A stretch of 64,000 nt of DNA. It comes from Nocardia beijingensis NBRC 16342. Lineage in GTDB: Bacteria; Actinomycetota; Actinomycetes; Mycobacteriales; Mycobacteriaceae. Made by a program: the position numbers and the translations under genes. The DNA lies in the NCBI RefSeq assembly GCF_001612785.1, contig NZ_BDBC01000003.1, positions 186,001 through 250,000 on the forward strand, given 5' to 3'. Positions 59,230 to 64,000 of the stretch are shown here, one piece after another (the first letter of the stretch is position 1; every line of letters begins with the position of its first letter). The notes below the pieces were generated by a model, which was not told the origin of the DNA, did no database searches, and saw nothing but the letters and a program-made list of their open reading frames with translations.

Positions 59230-60606
59230 ATGAGGGAGCACGACGCCGTAGCGGCGGATTCGGGCACGACGACCAGCGGTCTACGCCGCGTGGTCGCCGC
59301 GTCGATGGCGGGCACGGTGGTGGAGTGGTACGAGTTCTTCCTGTACGGCACCGCCGCCACGCTGGTGTTCAGCAAGGTGTTCTTCGCCAAGGGCACCAGC
59401 GACTTGGACGCCATTCTCGCCGCGTTCGTCACCTACGCGGTCGGTTTCGCGGCGCGACCGCTCGGCGGCGTGGTGTTCGGGCATTTCGGTGACAAGTACG
59501 GCCGCAAGAAGCTGCTCCAGTTCAGCCTGGTGCTGGTGGGCAGCGCGACGTTCCTGATGGGCTGCCTGCCCACCTTCGGGCAGATCGGCTACTGGGCGCC
59601 CGCGCTGCTGGTGGCCCTGCGGTTCATCCAAGGCTTCGCGGTCGGCGGGGAGTGGGGCGGCGCGGTGCTGCTGGTGGCCGAGCACAGCCCGAGTCGCGGT
59701 CGCGGATTCTGGGCGAGCTGGCCGCAGGCGGGCGTGCCCGCGGGCAACCTGCTGGCGACGGTGGTGCTGCTGGTGCTCACCTCGACCCTGTCGGACGAGG
59801 CGTTCCTCGGCTGGGGCTGGCGCGTGGCGTTCTGGCTGTCCGCGGTGGTGGTGCTGATCGGCTACTACATCCGCACCAAGATCACCGACGCGCCCATCTT
59901 CGTCGCGGCGCAGCGGGAGGCCGAGCAGATCAAGGCGACCTCGCTGAGCGTGGTGGAGGTGCTGCGCCGTTATCCGCGCGGCGTGTTCACCGCGATGGGG
60001 CTGCGCTTCGGCGAGAACGTCATGTACTACCTGGTGGTCACGTTCACGATCACCTACCTGAAGACGCAGGTGCACGCCGACACCCAAGTGATCCTGTGGT
60101 GGCTACTGGCCGCGCACGCGGTGCACTTCGCGGTGATCCCGCTGGTGGGCGGCCTTTCCGACCGCATCGGCAGGCGACCGGTCTATCTGATCGGCGCGCT
60201 CACCGCGGGCACCTGGGGCTTCTTCGCCTTCCCGATGATGGACAGCGGCCACAACGCGGTCATCATGTCCGCCATCATCATCGGCCTGATCTTCCACGCC
60301 TTCATGTACGCCGGACAGCCCGCGATCATGGCCGAGATGTTCCCCACCCGGATGCGCTATTCCGGTGTGTCCCTCGGCTATCAGGTCACCTCGATCGTGG
60401 CCGGTTCGCTGGCGCCGATCATCGCCGTCCGGCTGCTGAACACCTACCACTCCGCGGTGCCGATCGCCTGGTACCTGGCGGGCGCGGCGGCGGTGAGCGC
60501 GATCGCCGTGCTCGTCGCACGAGAGACGAAGGGGCTGACCTTGGAGAGCATCGATCACGCCGACGCCGAGACCGTCGGCGCGCGCACCGAAGTGACCGTG
60601 CGATGA
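59230..60606 (+). CDS. MHS-family (MFS) carboxylate symporter
   Basis: A 458-residue inner-membrane transporter of the metabolite:H+ symporter family (ShiA/ProP/KgtP relatives). It has EWYEFFLYG in the first segment, the loop motif GDKYGRKKLL between segments 2 and 3, RFIQGFAVGGEWGGAVLLVA in segment 4, and the second-half loop GGLSDRIGRRPVYL; about twelve membrane segments can be counted. ATG 59,230 follows AAGGAGA. Its stop overlaps the start of the dehydrogenase gene by four bases. By context the substrate is probably 3-hydroxybutyrate, acetoacetate or another short carboxylate; this is inference. Confidence 0.92.
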   Translation: MREHDAVAADSGTTTSGLRRVVAASMAGTVVEWYEFFLYGTAATLVFSKVFFAKGTSDLDAILAAFVTYAVGFAARPLGGVVFGHFGDKYGRKKLLQFSLVLVGSATFLMGCLPTFGQIGYWAPALLVALRFIQGFAVGGEWGGAVLLVAEHSPSRGRGFWASWPQAGVPAGNLLATVVLLVLTSTLSDEAFLGWGWRVAFWLSAVVVLIGYYIRTKITDAPIFVAAQREAEQIKATSLSVVEVLRRYPRGVFTAMGLRFGENVMYYLVVTFTITYLKTQVHADTQVILWWLLAAHAVHFAVIPLVGGLSDRIGRRPVYLIGALTAGTWGFFAFPMMDSGHNAVIMSAIIIGLIFHAFMYAGQPAIMAEMFPTRMRYSGVSLGYQVTSIVAGSLAPIIAVRLLNTYHSAVPIAWYLAGAAAVSAIAVLVARETKGLTLESIDHADAETVGARTEVTVR

Positions 60607-61349
60607 GCGATCTGGCGGGGCGCAGCGCCCTGGTCACCGGCGGCGCGAGCGGCATCGGCGCGGCATGCGCCCGCGCGCTCGCGGCGCGCGGCGCCACCGT
60701 CACGGTGGCCGACGTCGACGAGGTCGGCGCGAAGACCGTGGCCAGGGAACTGGGCGGGAAATCGTGGGCGGTGGATCTGCTCGACGTCGCGGCGCTGGAG
60801 GAGTTGGAACTCGAGGCCGACATCCTGGTGAACAACGCCGGGGTGCAGCACGTCAGCCCGATCCAGGACTTCGCGCCGCAGCGCTTCCGCGACCTGCTCA
60901 CGCTGATGGTCGAGGCGCCGTTCCTGCTGGTGCGCGCGGCGCTGCCGCACATGTACCGGCAGGGCTGGGGGCGGATCGTCAACATCTCCTCGATCCACGG
61001 CCTGCGCGCCTCCGAATACAAAGTCGCCTACGTGACGGCCAAGCACGGGCTGGAGGGGCTGTCGAAGGTCACCGCGCTGGAGGGCGGTCCGCACGGCGTC
61101 ACCAGCAATTGCGTGAACCCCGGCTATGTGCGGACGCCGCTGGTGGACAAGCAGATCGCCGATCAGGCCAAGGCCCACGGCGTGCCCGAGCAGGAGGTGG
61201 TGGAGAAGATCCTGCTCACCGAGAGCGCGATCAAACGGCTCGTCGAGCCGGAGGAGGTCGCCTCGCTGGTGGCCTGGCTCGCGTCGCCGGAGGCGGGCAT
61301 GGTGAACGGCGCGGCCTACACGATGGACGGTGGGTGGAGCGCGCGATGA
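60603..61349 (+). CDS. 3-hydroxybutyrate dehydrogenase (short-chain dehydrogenase)
   Basis: A 248-residue NAD-dependent SDR. The nucleotide motif TGGASGIG is at residues 12-19, NNAGVQHV at about 77-84, and the catalytic set has Ser129/Ser130 in NISSIHG, Tyr143 and Lys147 in YVTAKHG. NNAGVQHVSP, SSIHGLRAS and CVNPGYVRTPLVDKQI are characteristic of D-3-hydroxybutyrate dehydrogenase, which interconverts 3-hydroxybutyrate and acetoacetate in the cytosol. It is translationally coupled to the transporter. It is convergent with the TetR gene, whose stop is eight bases away. Confidence 0.92.
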   Translation: MSDLAGRSALVTGGASGIGAACARALAARGATVTVADVDEVGAKTVARELGGKSWAVDLLDVAALEELELEADILVNNAGVQHVSPIQDFAPQRFRDLLTLMVEAPFLLVRAALPHMYRQGWGRIVNISSIHGLRASEYKVAYVTAKHGLEGLSKVTALEGGPHGVTSNCVNPGYVRTPLVDKQIADQAKAHGVPEQEVVEKILLTESAIKRLVEPEEVASLVAWLASPEAGMVNGAAYTMDGGWSAR

Positions 61350-61357
61350 GGGCGCGC

Positions 61358-61951
61358 TCACCCCAGCGCGGTCAGCGCCATCCTGCGCAGCACCGGCCGG
61401 GCCCGCGCCGCGGTCGCCTCGCTCGCGCTGTGCGGGGTGGAGTTGATCAGTCCGAAGGCGGCGTGGGCCTGCACCCGCGCCGCCTCTTCGGGTAGGTCCG
61501 GATGCAGCTCGCGCAGCACGCTCACCCAGATCTCCACGTATTGGCGCTGGGTGCGGCGGATCTCGCGGCGGGCGGGGGCGGGCACGTTGTCCAGGTCACG
61601 GTCCTGGATGCGGATCAGTTCCGGCTCGCCGAGCGCGAAGTCCAGGTGGTGATCGACCAGTCCGGCGAGCGCCTGCTCGGCGGAATCGGTGCCCGCGACC
61701 ACCTTCTTGCCGCCGTCGAGCAGGCGCTGGCTCACCCCGACCAGCAGTTCGACCAGCAGCGCCTCCTTGTTCGGGAAGTGCCGGTAGACGGCGGGGCCGC
61801 TGATGCCGACGGCGGCGCCGAGGTCGTCCAGGCGCATGCCGAGGAAGCCGCGGTCGGCGATCAAGCGCGCTCCCGCTTCCAGCAGTTGCGCCCTTCGCTG
61901 CGCCTTCAACTGCTCGCGACGCGTGGGCGCGACGGATTCGGCACTGGTCAC
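61358..61951 (-). CDS. TetR-family regulator of the acyl-CoA carboxylase operon
   Basis: A 197-residue TetR protein. The helix-turn-helix lies at about residues 20-65 ([20 protein letters not shown] then [10 protein letters not shown]), followed by a helical ligand domain. The start is GTG 61,951 with AAAGGA six bases upstream. It is divergent from the methylcrotonyl-CoA carboxylase genes with 93 bases in between that hold two GTTA-N8-TAAC repeats. An equivalent TetR sits beside accD1/accA1 in mycobacteria and controls leucine and branched-chain catabolism, so a CoA-ester ligand is likely. Confidence 0.93.
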   Translation of the reverse strand: MTSAESVAPTRREQLKAQRRAQLLEAGARLIADRGFLGMRLDDLGAAVGISGPAVYRHFPNKEALLVELLVGVSQRLLDGGKKVVAGTDSAEQALAGLVDHHLDFALGEPELIRIQDRDLDNVPAPARREIRRTQRQYVEIWVSVLRELHPDLPEEAARVQAHAAFGLINSTPHSASEATAARARPVLRRMALTALG

Positions 61952-61982
61952 ACGCGGTCCTTTCCGCCGATCTGGACAGTTC

Positions 61983-62028
61983 GGTTAATCAAGACTAACC
62001 TGAATTCCAGTTATCGTCGACTAACTGG
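61983..62028. promoter_or_regulatory. Double TetR-type operator
   Basis: Site 1, GGTTA-N8-TAACC, is at 61,983-62,000. Site 2, CCAGTTA-N8-TAACTGG, is at 62,007-62,028. The two share the core GTTA-N8-TAAC and their centres are 26 bases apart, so two dimers could sit close together. Site 2 ends 17 bases before the carboxylase start codon. Confidence 0.75.
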
Positions 62029-62044
62029 ACGACAGGATGGCGTG

Positions 62045-63642
<1,598 letters not shown>

Positions 63643-63643
<1 letters not shown>

Positions 63644-64000
63644 TGACGATGCTGAACAAGTCCGTTCCCGTCGGGTTCGATACCGTGCTCGTCGCCAACC
63701 GCGGTGAGATCGCGGTCCGGGTGATCCGCACCCTGCGCGCGTTGGGCATCCGCTCGGTGGCCGTCTACAGCGACGCCGACGCCGACGCCCGCCACGTCCA
63801 CGAAGCCGACACGGCGGTGCGCCTCGGCCCGGCCCCGGCGCGGGAGAGCTACCTCGCCATCGACCGGGTGGTGGCCGCCGCCGTGCGCACCGGCGCGCAA
63901 GCGGTGCACCCCGGCTACGGATTCCTCTCGGAGAACGCCGCTTTCGCCGCCGCGCTGGCCGAGGCTGGGATCGTGTTCCTCGGGCCGCCTGCCCGCGCCA
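63643..64000 (+). CDS. accA1: Acyl-CoA carboxylase alpha subunit, biotin carboxylase part (3' end outside window)
   Basis: The first 119 codons of a biotin carboxylase/BCCP subunit. [20 protein letters not shown] opens the biotin-carboxylase N-domain, followed by [30 protein letters not shown] and [16 protein letters not shown], all standard for this family. ATG 63,643 overlaps the preceding stop (ATGA), so the subunits are translationally coupled. The partner gene points to the methylcrotonyl-CoA enzyme. The rest lies beyond the right edge. Confidence 0.93.

Overview
The window is about 70% G+C and reads like an actinomycete chromosome, most likely Nocardia or a close relative in the Mycobacteriales. 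The organism call is an inference from base composition, frequent GTG/TTG starts, and a TetR/AccD1/AccA1 methylcrotonyl-CoA carboxylase locus of the kind known in mycobacteria. No rRNA, tRNA, CRISPR array or insertion sequence was seen.

Region 1 (1-43,036, minus strand) is one giant non-ribosomal peptide synthetase gene. Its 5' end is in the window and its 3' end runs off the left edge. The reading frame is the same at both ends and I found no stop in it, giving at least about 14,345 codons. It holds twelve complete modules and the condensation domain of a thirteenth: five C-A-T modules, then C-A-T-E, then five C-A-T, then C-A-T-E, then C. Pocket residues read by eye predict Ser at modules 3, 4, 7 and 9 and Thr at module 5. 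The other seven codes I cannot assign. The N-terminal C domain suggests an acylated (lipo)peptide.

Region 2 (43,037-49,210, mostly minus strand) starts with a roughly 500-base promoter region. Then come cobM, an overlapping ATPase + PIN-nuclease gene pair of clearly lower G+C, a PPOX/F420-type flavin oxidoreductase-like gene, a zinc-ribbon protein, and a two-component system. The ATPase-PIN pair is the best candidate for an undescribed (defence-like) system.

Region 3 (49,341-55,751) has a two-gene ABC transporter divergent from the two-component system, a glycine-zipper membrane protein with a strong terminator hairpin, a small barrel-like protein, a QueG-like iron-sulphur protein, and a divergent pair made of a resolvase-N-terminus-like small protein and an XRE/TPR regulator.

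Region 4 (55,825-64,000) contains an alpha/beta-hydrolase, GbsR-type regulator and LCMT-type methyltransferase operon behind a 17-bp-arm palindrome. Next is a LysR regulator divergent from an MHS transporter and 3-hydroxybutyrate dehydrogenase operon. Last is a TetR regulator divergent, over a double operator, from the methylcrotonyl-CoA carboxylase genes. The last blocks fit together as leucine and ketone-body catabolism, because MCC-dependent leucine degradation yields acetoacetate, the partner of 3-hydroxybutyrate.
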